13,065 nucleotides of DNA from Litorivivens sp041625495 (GTDB lineage Bacteria; Pseudomonadota; Gammaproteobacteria; Pseudomonadales; Spongiibacteraceae): assembly GCF_041625495.1 (NCBI RefSeq), contig NZ_JBFJTH010000107.1, positions 1 through 13,065 of the forward strand, written 5' to 3'. Every line of letters begins with the position of its first letter. The stretch's first letter is position 1. The notes under the pieces were generated by a model. The model saw only the letters and a program-made list of their open reading frames with translations, made no database searches and was not told the origin of the DNA. Made by a program: the position numbers and the translations under genes. This document shows positions 1 through 5,115 of the stretch, piece after piece.

Positions 1-24
1 GGCTTTCAGCATGGTGGACTGCAT
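1..24 (-). CDS. panD: Aspartate 1-decarboxylase, first 8 codons (cut by window edge)
   Basis: Only the start of the gene is present, reading out of the left edge as MQSTMLKA. This matches the conserved PanD N-terminus (MQxTMLKAKLHR), which precedes the pyruvoyl-forming Gly-Ser site lying outside the window. PanD makes beta-alanine from aspartate, the second substrate of PanC. A good ribosome binding site (AAAGGAA, minus strand of 31-37) sits 6 nt before the ATG. The gene follows panC by 73 nt in the same direction, so the two are probably co-transcribed. The assignment rests on eight residues plus context; the usual panB-panC-panD neighbourhood makes it fairly safe. Confidence 0.8.
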
Positions 25-86
25 ACGCTGTTCCTTTCTGTCTCTAGTGCCTTGTGCCGGCAGATCCGGTTAACGGTGGCTATCAA

Positions 87-109
87 GCCGGCCCAATTTA
101 TTGGGCGGC
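87..109 (-). repeat. Inverted repeat spanning the panC stop codon
   Basis: The arms GCC(G)GCCCAA and TTGGGCGGC form a roughly 9-bp stem with one bulged G and a 4-nt loop that holds part of the panC TAA stop (98-100). No T-run follows on the minus strand, so it is a poor intrinsic terminator. An RNA hairpin between panC and panD could affect mRNA stability or the relative output of the two cistrons. That role is inference. Confidence 0.4.
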
Positions 110-982
110 AAGCATACCCCAGTCAGCGCTGGGATTGAAGTTCAGGGTGACATTGTCAATCAGACGGGTGTCGCCCAGCCGGGCAGCCGCCAGTATAACA
201 ATTTCTTCGGTGTCCATTGTTACTTCAGCGAGTGTGCTGGCGTCGCAAATGGAAAAATAGTCGGGCTCAAATCCGGCATCTTGCAGTGTCAGGCGAGCGT
301 GGCGCTCTAGCTCCGCATAACTGTCAAAGCCGCAGGCTATGGCTTCGCGGCAGGACTGAAGGGTTTGATGCAGGAAGGGGGCCGCTTGACGCTGACGCTG
401 GTCGAGGAAGCCATTACGTGAGCTCAGGGCAAGGCCATCTTCTGCGCGCGCGGTATCTACCCCTTCAATGTGAATAGGCATGCACAGATCGGCAACCATC
501 TTGCGGATGACGGCGAGCTGCTGGAAATCTTTTTTGCCGAATACCGCGACATCGGGCTGCACAATCTGGAACAGCTTGGTGACAACGGTAGAGACACCGT
601 CGAAATGTCCGGGTCGGCTTGCACCGCAGTGACTTTCGGAAACGCCAGGTACAGAGACGATGGCCTGCGCGCCCATGCCATTGGGGTACATTTCTTCAAC
701 GCCAGGATGAAACAGGTACTGCACGCCCTCTGCAAACAGTTTTTCCTTGTCGGCGGTGAGGGTGCGTGGGTATTTGTCGAGATCTTCGTTGGCCCCAAAC
801 TGGAGGGGGTTAACAAAGATGCTGACCACGACAACGTCGCCCAGAGCTCGGGCGCGTCGCACCAGCTGCAGGTGACCTTCGTGAAGGTTGCCCATGGTGG
901 GCACAAAGGCGACACGACGGCCATTGCGTCGTTCGCTGTTCAGGGCTTCTCTCAGCCGCGCTGTTGTACTGAAGGTTTTCAT
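98..982 (-). CDS. panC: Pantothenate synthetase (pantoate--beta-alanine ligase)
   Basis: PanC condenses pantoate with beta-alanine using ATP, through a pantoyl-adenylate, in the last step of pantothenate synthesis in the cytoplasm. The 294-residue product has the normal family length. Visible motifs are PTMGNLHEGH (residues 28-37, the nucleotidyl-transferase HxGH-type signature), FVNPLQF, the FGKKDFQQL stretch and the LSSRN segment near the KMSKS-like loop. I chose the ATG at 982 because AGGAAG lies 9 nt upstream and the protein then starts MKTF as in relatives. A TTG three codons earlier is possible but has worse spacing. A strong terminator separates it from panB upstream, so it probably relies on a promoter in the 290-bp gap. 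panD follows on the same strand. Identification is near certain. Confidence 0.97.
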   Translation of the reverse strand: MKTFSTTARLREALNSERRNGRRVAFVPTMGNLHEGHLQLVRRARALGDVVVVSIFVNPLQFGANEDLDKYPRTLTADKEKLFAEGVQYLFHPGVEEMYPNGMGAQAIVSVPGVSESHCGASRPGHFDGVSTVVTKLFQIVQPDVAVFGKKDFQQLAVIRKMVADLCMPIHIEGVDTARAEDGLALSSRNGFLDQRQRQAAPFLHQTLQSCREAIACGFDSYAELERHARLTLQDAGFEPDYFSICDASTLAEVTMDTEEIVILAAARLGDTRLIDNVTLNFNPSADWGMLAAQ

Positions 983-1136
983 ACCACCCAACTTCCTACT
1001 CGTGCCATCGCTGATATGCAGATGCAGGTTGCTGTGATGTCAGTCCGCTGTCGCTGCGGGCTGGCGCCCAATCCGGAACTTACATCCGGCCCACTGCCAT
1101 AGTGTTTACATTGTGAACAATTGGTAGTGGCGGGCA

Positions 1137-1165
1137 AGTATGCCCCAATCGTGAGAGGGGTTCAA
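1137..1165 (-). promoter_or_regulatory. Candidate sigma-70 promoter for panC-panD
   Basis: Minus strand TTGAAC (1165-1160), a 17-nt spacer and CATACT (1142-1137) each match four of six consensus bases. It lies downstream of the panB terminator and immediately downstream of the three TGTTAC-type half-sites. It would give a leader of about 150 nt containing a small CCGGA/TCCGG hairpin (1073-1089). No stronger promoter was seen in the gap, and the match is modest. Confidence 0.35.
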
Positions 1166-1169
1166 TGCT

Positions 1170-1229
1170 TTTTGGTAACAAATTTCCGGCGAGTTTGTTA
1201 CCAAAAGAAGCGTTAAAATTGAGGTAACA
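1170..1229. promoter_or_regulatory. Cluster of three GTAACA/TGTTAC half-sites with a 13-bp perfect inverted repeat
   Basis: TTTTGGTAACAAA (1170-1182) and its exact reverse complement (1194-1206) are separated by 11 nt. A third GGTAACAAA starts at 1223. The half-sites run GTAACA (1175-1180), N15, TGTTAC (1196-1201), N22, GTAACA (1224-1229). They lie upstream of panC and overlap the T-tract of the panB terminator. TGTTAC/GTAACA is, as I recall, the half-site recognised by CbrB in Pseudomonas, and cbrB is encoded in this window. A CbrB role at this locus is inference; another dimeric regulator is possible. Confidence 0.5.
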
Positions 1230-1267
1230 AAAAGCACTGAAAGCCACGTCATCCGTGGCTTTCAGTG
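1229..1267 (-). terminator. Rho-independent terminator after panB
   Basis: A perfect 14-bp stem (minus strand, CACTGAAAGCCACG paired with CGTGGCTTTCAGTG) with a 5-nt loop is followed after one C by TTTTT. It starts 6 nt after the panB stop codon. This is a textbook intrinsic terminator in the minus orientation, and it should largely uncouple panC-panD from the pcnB-folK-dNK-panB transcript. Confidence 0.88.
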
Positions 1268-1273
1268 GGGTTG

Positions 1274-2065
1274 TTAGCTGAAGCTGTGCTCCGGCCCGGG
1301 AAATTCGCCACGTTCCACCGCCTCCCGGTAGCGGGTGAGGGCGTCAGGGATGTCTGCGGCCTCTGTCAGAAAGTTTTTGACAAACTTGGGCAGTCGCCGG
1401 GAGATGCCGAGCAAATCGTGCAGAACCAGCACCTGGGCATCGGTTTTGGGCCCCGCACCAATGCCTATAACGGGGATGCTGAGTGCCTCGCTGATACGTT
1501 CGCCCAGTTCGGTGGGGACACATTCAATGACCAGTAGGCTGGCGCCCGCATCTTCCAGAGTTTTGGCGTCGGTAATCATGCGGCGGGCACTGACTTCGTC
1601 GCGCCCTTGTACCTTGAACCCCCCCAGGGTGTTAACGGATTGCGGGGTAAGGCCGAGATGGCCGCACACCGGGATACCGCGTTCGGTCAGCAGACTGATG
1701 CTTTCAGCGAGCCACTGACCGCCTTCCAGTTTTACCATATGGGCGCCGGACTGCATCAGAGCGGTGGCATTGCGCAAGGTATCGTCAATGGTGTTGTAGC
1801 TACCGAAGGGCAGGTCAGATACGATCAGGGCGGTTTCTGTGCCGCGATTTACGCATGCTGTGTGGTAGCACATATCGTCCACGGTCACCGGCAGTGTGCT
1901 GGTGTGTCCTTGCAGGACATTGCCGAGGGAGTCGCCGACCAGGATGACATCAATGCCGGCCTGATCGACAGCTCGGGCAAACGTGGCATCGTAGGCGGTT
2001 AAAACGGCGAACTTTTCGCCGTTGGCTTTCTTGGCCAGCAGGGATTGCGGGCTGATTTTGTTCAT
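1274..2065 (-). CDS. panB: 3-methyl-2-oxobutanoate hydroxymethyltransferase (ketopantoate hydroxymethyltransferase)
   Basis: PanB transfers a hydroxymethyl group from 5,10-methylene-tetrahydrofolate to alpha-ketoisovalerate to give ketopantoate, the first committed step to pantothenate. The 263-residue length is normal for this (beta/alpha)8-barrel family. Signature segments include TAYD (23-26), VGDSLGN with the metal ligand Asp45, SDLPFGSY, VKLEGG with the catalytic-region Glu, GHLGLTPQS, IECVP and IGIGAGP. Its start is 11 nt after the stop of the upstream deoxynucleoside kinase gene, with the purine-rich GGGGAGCTCCC just ahead of the ATG, so it looks like the last gene of the pcnB operon. 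A strong terminator follows. It uses a folate cofactor, which fits the nearby folK. Identification is near certain. Confidence 0.97.
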   Translation of the reverse strand: MNKISPQSLLAKKANGEKFAVLTAYDATFARAVDQAGIDVILVGDSLGNVLQGHTSTLPVTVDDMCYHTACVNRGTETALIVSDLPFGSYNTIDDTLRNATALMQSGAHMVKLEGGQWLAESISLLTERGIPVCGHLGLTPQSVNTLGGFKVQGRDEVSARRMITDAKTLEDAGASLLVIECVPTELGERISEALSIPVIGIGAGPKTDAQVLVLHDLLGISRRLPKFVKNFLTEAADIPDALTRYREAVERGEFPGPEHSFS

Positions 2066-2076
2066 GGGAGCTCCCC

Positions 2077-2727
2077 TTACACCAGGCTAGGGTTGAAGTA
2101 GTGGCGTCCACTGTGAATGCGCGGAATATAGTCAAGCAGCTGCTGGAAGTCACGCGGATTGTTGGCAAAATCGATTTCCGAGGCGTTGACGATTAGCAGT
2201 GGCGAATCTTCATAATATAAAAAGAACTCACTGTATATCTCGTTGATTTCTTCGAGATAGCGCCTCTCGACCCGCTGTTCGTAGCGGATGCCGCGGTTCT
2301 GGATGCGGTTCATCAGTACGTCGGCCGGGGCCTGCAGGTAAATGACGAGGTCCGGTACCGGGGCGTCGAGGGTGAGTTGGTTATATACTTTCTCGTACAG
2401 AGCCATTTCGTCGCTATCGAGGTTGGCTCTGGCAAACAGACGGTCTTTCTGCATCAGAAAGTCCGCTACCTTGGTAGGTTTGAAAAGGTCGCTCTGTTTG
2501 AACTCATCCAGCTGTTGGGCACGCTGGAAGAGAAAATACAGTTGCGTGGCCAGGGCAGCCTGGCGACGGTTCTTGTAAAAACGTTCCAAAAAAGGGTTTT
2601 CGTCGGCGCGTTCCAGCACGGTTTGATAGCCCAGGTGGTCGGCTAGCTTGTTTGTAAGCGTGGTTTTGCCCACACCTATCGGGCCTTCAACCGCAATAAA
2701 GGCCGGTAGTGGCTTGTTTTCAGACAT
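2077..2727 (-). CDS. Deoxynucleoside kinase family protein (probable deoxyadenosine/deoxyguanosine kinase)
   Basis: The 216-residue protein belongs to the dNK/thymidine kinase 2-like P-loop family, which phosphorylates deoxynucleosides to 5'-monophosphates for salvage. Visible are the Walker A GPIGVGKT (15-22), an ERADENPFL segment after strand 2 where family members place a base-contacting Glu, the KDRLFARAN motif corresponding to the family DR(S/x) region, and an arginine-rich LID-like stretch (RGIRYEQRVERR). Substrate preference cannot be read from sequence; bacterial relatives act on dA, dG or dC. GGGAG lies 5 nt before the ATG. The gene sits 15 nt after folK and 11 nt before panB, so it appears co-transcribed. 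It is not part of the pantothenate pathway, and its presence here differs from the Pseudomonas arrangement as I remember it. Confidence 0.88.
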   Translation of the reverse strand: MSENKPLPAFIAVEGPIGVGKTTLTNKLADHLGYQTVLERADENPFLERFYKNRRQAALATQLYFLFQRAQQLDEFKQSDLFKPTKVADFLMQKDRLFARANLDSDEMALYEKVYNQLTLDAPVPDLVIYLQAPADVLMNRIQNRGIRYEQRVERRYLEEINEIYSEFFLYYEDSPLLIVNASEIDFANNPRDFQQLLDYIPRIHSGRHYFNPSLV

Positions 2728-2742
2728 TAACTCTCCCGGTAA

Positions 2743-3225
2743 TCACTGCAGCAGCCAGAGGTCTTCTGCGCTGGCGTAGTCTAATAGTCCGGACAGGCAA
2801 GTGCCATCCGGCAAGGTTAAATCCGGCGCTAGCTCGGCCAAGGGGACCAACACGAAAGCTCGTTGCGCAAGACGCGGGTGCGGCACTACCAGGCGAGCAG
2901 TGTTGATGGTTTGCTCGCCGTAGAGCAGCAAGTCGAGATCCAGTGTTCGGGGTCCCCACCGCACATCACGTACTCGCCCGTGGAGATTTTCTATCTGTTG
3001 CAAGGTGTCGAGCAGAGCCAGCGGAGAGAGCAAAGTATCAACGCTGGCGACAGCATTGACGTAATCTGCCTGCTCGCCAGGCCCCACAGCCTTGCTACCG
3101 TAAAAGCGTGAACAGCGCAGGTTGTGCAGGCCAGGGGTGCCGGCAAGCCGGTCGAGTGCCTGACTTAGTTGCCCTTGAGGGTCGGCTTGGTTGCTGCCCA
3201 AGCCGAGATAGCATCTAACAGTCAC
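2743..3225 (-). CDS. folK: 2-amino-4-hydroxy-6-hydroxymethyldihydropteridine pyrophosphokinase
   Basis: FolK (HPPK) moves pyrophosphate from ATP to 6-hydroxymethyl-7,8-dihydropterin, the step before dihydropteroate synthase in folate synthesis. The 160-residue product has GLGSN (8-12), the pterin-binding aromatic and Asn region, RWGPRTLDLDLLLYG with the Mg-binding pair Asp96 and Asp98, and VPHPRLAQRAFVLVPL. The start is GTG at 3225, and GTGA forms a 4-nt overlap with the pcnB TGA stop, so translation is probably coupled to pcnB. The next gene begins 15 nt downstream. All catalytic motifs are intact. Identification is near certain. Confidence 0.96.
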   Translation of the reverse strand: MTVRCYLGLGSNQADPQGQLSQALDRLAGTPGLHNLRCSRFYGSKAVGPGEQADYVNAVASVDTLLSPLALLDTLQQIENLHGRVRDVRWGPRTLDLDLLLYGEQTINTARLVVPHPRLAQRAFVLVPLAELAPDLTLPDGTCLSGLLDYASAEDLWLLQ

Positions 3226-4580
3226 GAGGGTTTCTGGTTGTTGCGGTAGCGAGGCTTGCGCCGGCGTCGGCTATTGTTGCGCGGCTTGTTGGCGCTGGTT
3301 TTTTTCAGCATGGCCTCGCGGGTGTCGGCATTGGCTTCCTGGTAGGCTGTCCACCAGGGGCCAAGTTCTTCCGGGATTTCGCCGGATTGTTCCCGCAGCA
3401 GCAGAAAATCATAGCCGGCGCGGAAATAGCGGTGCTCGAGCAGTTCCTCGGCACGGCGGCCGCTGCGCCGTGGGAGTCGCAGTTGCAGCTCCCAGATGTC
3501 GCGCATGGGCATGGAAAAACGCTTGGGGATCGACGTGTGCTGTATTTGACGCGAAATGGCAGATTGCGCAGCCTGGTGCAGGGCGGGAATTTCCGGAACC
3601 CCTTCGGCGAGCAGAATCTTCATTTCCTTTTGCACGACTGGCCAGAGCATCACTGCGTAAATAAAAGCTGGGGTAACCGGTTTGTCCTGGCTAATGCGCA
3701 GGTCGGTATTGACCAGCCCCTGCTCGATCAGGGCAATGGCGGTACTGTCGCCACTGTCGAGAATCTCTTGCGTGGCAGGGAATAGCGGACGGAACAGGTC
3801 GTAGTGTTTCAGCAGAGCGAACACGCGCAGGGCGTGGCCTTCCATAAAAAGCTTGAGCACTTCGTCAAACAGGCGTGCCGCCGGCACTTCGCTGAGCATG
3901 GGCGCCAGCGATTTGAGTGGGGCGGCAGTGTCAGGCGCGATATCAAAATCCAACTTGGCAGCAAAGCGCACCGCGCGGATCATCCGTACCGGGTCTTCCT
4001 GATAGCGGCTGCTGGCATTGCCGATAATGCGTACCTGCCGTTTTGCAAGATCGTTCAAGCTGCCGACATAATCGTGAACTGTAAACTTGTCGCTGCAGTA
4101 ATACAGTGCATTGATGGTGAAGTCGCGGCGCACTGCATCTTCTTCCAGCGTGCCGTACACGTTGTCGCGCAACAGCATACCGTTATCGGCGGCAACGGCT
4201 GTTTTGTCGTTGCCGTCACTGTGGCTGCCGCGGTAGGTGGTCACTTCAATGATTTCGCGGCCAAAGCGTACGTGCACGATCTTGAAACGCCGGCCGATAA
4301 TGCGGCTGTTGCGAAATAGCTGGCGGATTTCTTCGGGGGTCGCGTTGGTGCCAATATCGAAATCTTTAGGGTGTTTGCCAAGCATCAGGTCGCGTACGCC
4401 ACCACCCACCAGAAAAGCCTCAAACCCGCCGCTGCGCAAACGATGCATAACTTTCAGCGCATTGTCGCTGATATGTTTGCGGGAAATTGGGTGTTCGTCG
4501 CGGCTGAGAATGCGAGGAAGCTTGGGTTCCGCTGACTTGCGCGTCACGGCGGAAGTGATTTTTGTCCAGAGATTAGCCAC
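3222..4580 (-). CDS. pcnB: Poly(A) polymerase I
   Basis: PcnB adds 3' poly(A) tails that mark RNAs for decay. The 452-residue protein is of usual length. It carries PRILSRDEHPISRKHIS near the N-terminus (the PcnB-type extension that separates it from CCA-adding enzymes), the nucleotidyltransferase signature VGGGVRD (58-64), the catalytic DFD (73-75), the RRDFTINAL segment and the RFAAKL region. The last 25 residues are strongly basic (KPRNNSRRRRKPRYR), typical of the RNA-binding tail. The start is taken as GTG at 4580 because no ATG occurs before the conserved region; the only SD-like sequence (AGGAA) is about 14 nt upstream, so the start is less certain than the identity. It heads the pcnB-folK-dNK-panB unit. 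Confidence 0.95.
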   Translation of the reverse strand: MANLWTKITSAVTRKSAEPKLPRILSRDEHPISRKHISDNALKVMHRLRSGGFEAFLVGGGVRDLMLGKHPKDFDIGTNATPEEIRQLFRNSRIIGRRFKIVHVRFGREIIEVTTYRGSHSDGNDKTAVAADNGMLLRDNVYGTLEEDAVRRDFTINALYYCSDKFTVHDYVGSLNDLAKRQVRIIGNASSRYQEDPVRMIRAVRFAAKLDFDIAPDTAAPLKSLAPMLSEVPAARLFDEVLKLFMEGHALRVFALLKHYDLFRPLFPATQEILDSGDSTAIALIEQGLVNTDLRISQDKPVTPAFIYAVMLWPVVQKEMKILLAEGVPEIPALHQAAQSAISRQIQHTSIPKRFSMPMRDIWELQLRLPRRSGRRAEELLEHRYFRAGYDFLLLREQSGEIPEELGPWWTAYQEANADTREAMLKKTSANKPRNNSRRRRKPRYRNNQKPS

Positions 4581-4625
4581 TTATATTGAATAGTTCCTGT
4601 GTGCCGTTAGCTGATTACGCGCGGC

Positions 4626-4634
4626 ATTCTAGCA
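4626..4634 (-). promoter_or_regulatory. Candidate extended -10 promoter for pcnB
   Basis: The minus strand reads TGCTAGAAT: an extended TG-N motif followed by TAGAAT (five of six with TATAAT). No good -35 lies 17 nt upstream, which extended -10 promoters tolerate. It would start a transcript about 40 nt before the pcnB GTG codon. It is separate from the sigma-54 promoter that drives the putative small RNA farther upstream. Confidence 0.45.
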
Positions 4635-4679
4635 TAGATGATTGATCGCCCTGAGCGGTAGTTTATGAGCAGCTCGGAG

Positions 4680-4702
4680 CCATTGGTTACCGGTAGCCAT
4701 GG
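4680..4702. repeat. Imperfect palindrome between the small RNA locus and pcnB
   Basis: CCATTGGTTACC and GGTAGCCATGG form two half-sites that are complementary except for one bulge and one T/G position, centred on TACCGGTA. It could be a hairpin in a longer small RNA or in a pcnB readthrough leader, or a regulator site about 50 bp upstream of the candidate pcnB -10. No T-run follows, so it is not an intrinsic terminator. Confidence 0.35.
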
Positions 4703-4803
4703 GTGCGGTGTGAAGAGTGCCCTGTGGCTTATAAATACAGCTTTGCATTTTCGGGTAGATAGTGTCGGGGAATCAAGGCGGGTGGGTAGATTTTCAAGGC
4801 CCA

Positions 4804-4836
4804 GAAATGAAGAAGGGGAAAACAATGTCTTCCCCA
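4804..4836 (-). terminator. Candidate terminator of the CrcZ-like RNA
   Basis: The minus strand forms GGGGAA paired with TTCCCC around a 9-nt interior (4836-4816), with two further AC/GT pairs possible inside. It is followed by the pyrimidine-rich tail TTCTTCATTTCT rather than a pure T-run. Strength is moderate. It could define the 3' end of the small RNA or act as a protective hairpin within a longer one. Confidence 0.45.
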
Positions 4837-4913
4837 TCCAGGTCTCTATGCAATTGTTTTTATTTGTCTTCTTGCTCTTATTATTATTTTTTACTTGTTA
4901 TTATTTTTATTTG
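4804..4913 (-). ncRNA. crcZ: Putative CrcZ-like Hfq-sequestering small RNA
   Basis: In Pseudomonas, crcZ lies between cbrB and pcnB, is transcribed in the direction of cbrB from a CbrB-dependent sigma-54 promoter, and binds Hfq (with Crc) through AANAANAA motifs to relieve catabolite repression. Here the same interval holds a sigma-54 promoter whose expected start is near 4913. From there the minus strand is about 60 nt of A-rich sequence with AAN triplets in register: five at 4908-4894 (AAA AAT AAT AAC AAG), five at 4891-4877, then AAG AAG (4873-4868) and AAC AAT (4859-4854). A hairpin with a TTCTTCATTT tail follows. No ORF with a ribosome binding site is present. The predicted size is about 110 nt, much shorter than the roughly 400-nt Pseudomonas RNA; a 3' end further toward 4640 cannot be excluded. 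The assignment combines visible sequence with synteny, and expression is unproven. Confidence 0.65.
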
Positions 4914-4920
4914 ACAGCTA

Positions 4921-4940
4921 TATAGCAGTTAGCGTGCCAG
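4921..4940 (-). promoter_or_regulatory. Sigma-54 (RpoN) promoter of the CrcZ-like RNA
   Basis: The minus strand reads CTGGCACGCTAACTGCTATA. The -24 GG (4938-4937) and -12 GC (4926-4925) are separated by exactly 10 nt. TGGCACG is a perfect -24 element, and the -12 region CTGCT differs from the TTGCW consensus at one base. Transcription would start near 4913, directly ahead of the AAN-rich tract. It sits 130-190 bp downstream of the cbrB stop, which suits a CbrB-activated promoter. Confidence 0.8.
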
Positions 4941-5014
4941 GTTTGTAAAGTTGTTTATATTCAATGAGATAGGGTAATTCGGGTGACCAGTATTGTCTAA
5001 GTATAAGTGCTTAT

Positions 5015-5062
5015 TGTTACTGATCTGCCCGTTGCTTGTTACTTTTACCAATTAGGGTAACG
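5015..5062. promoter_or_regulatory. Upstream activating sites (probable CbrB binding) for the small RNA promoter
   Basis: TGTTAC occurs at 5015-5020 and 5037-5042. The second copy is followed after 14 nt by GTAACG (5057-5062), which matches GTAACA in five of six bases and forms an inverted pair. The cluster lies about 75-125 bp upstream of the -24 element, a normal enhancer distance for a sigma-54 activator. As I recall, Pseudomonas CbrB binds TGTTAC/GTAACA half-sites and crcZ carries three subsites. The sequence is seen directly; assignment to CbrB is inference from family and position. Confidence 0.65.
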
Positions 5063-5115
5063 GTGGTTTCTGTATTTTTTGTGACAATTGGTATCTGCTT
5101 GGAACTTCTCCGCAA

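Noticed and set aside
470..1102. Plus-strand 210-codon ORF opposite panC
   Set aside because: Runs antisense through the conserved panC reading frame and into the intergenic region; an open frame caused by codon bias on the other strand.
1110..1121. Short palindrome ATTGT-GA-ACAAT upstream of panC
   Set aside because: Only 5-bp arms in AT-rich sequence, easily chance; no matching second copy.
1133..1148. Sigma-54-like sequence upstream of panC (minus strand TTGGGGCATACTTGCC)
   Set aside because: GG and GC are separated by 9 nt, not the required 10, and the -24 element is poor. It remains of slight interest beside the TGTTAC sites but is not supportable as a promoter.
4607..4837. Minus-strand 76-codon ORF between the small RNA hairpin and pcnB
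   Set aside because: No ribosome binding site, no recognisable domain, and it covers the candidate pcnB promoter; chance open frame.
4911..4916. Perfect TTGACA on the plus strand
   Set aside because: No -10 at 16-18 nt (GTGCCA follows) and no plus-strand gene downstream; it coincides with the predicted start region of the minus-strand RNA.
4665..4925. Plus-strand 86-codon ORF ending in a Leu/Phe/Tyr-rich run
   Set aside because: It is the complement of the A-rich AAN tract and hairpin; the hydrophobic run comes from poly-T-like sequence, there is no SD, and it is antisense to the small RNA locus.
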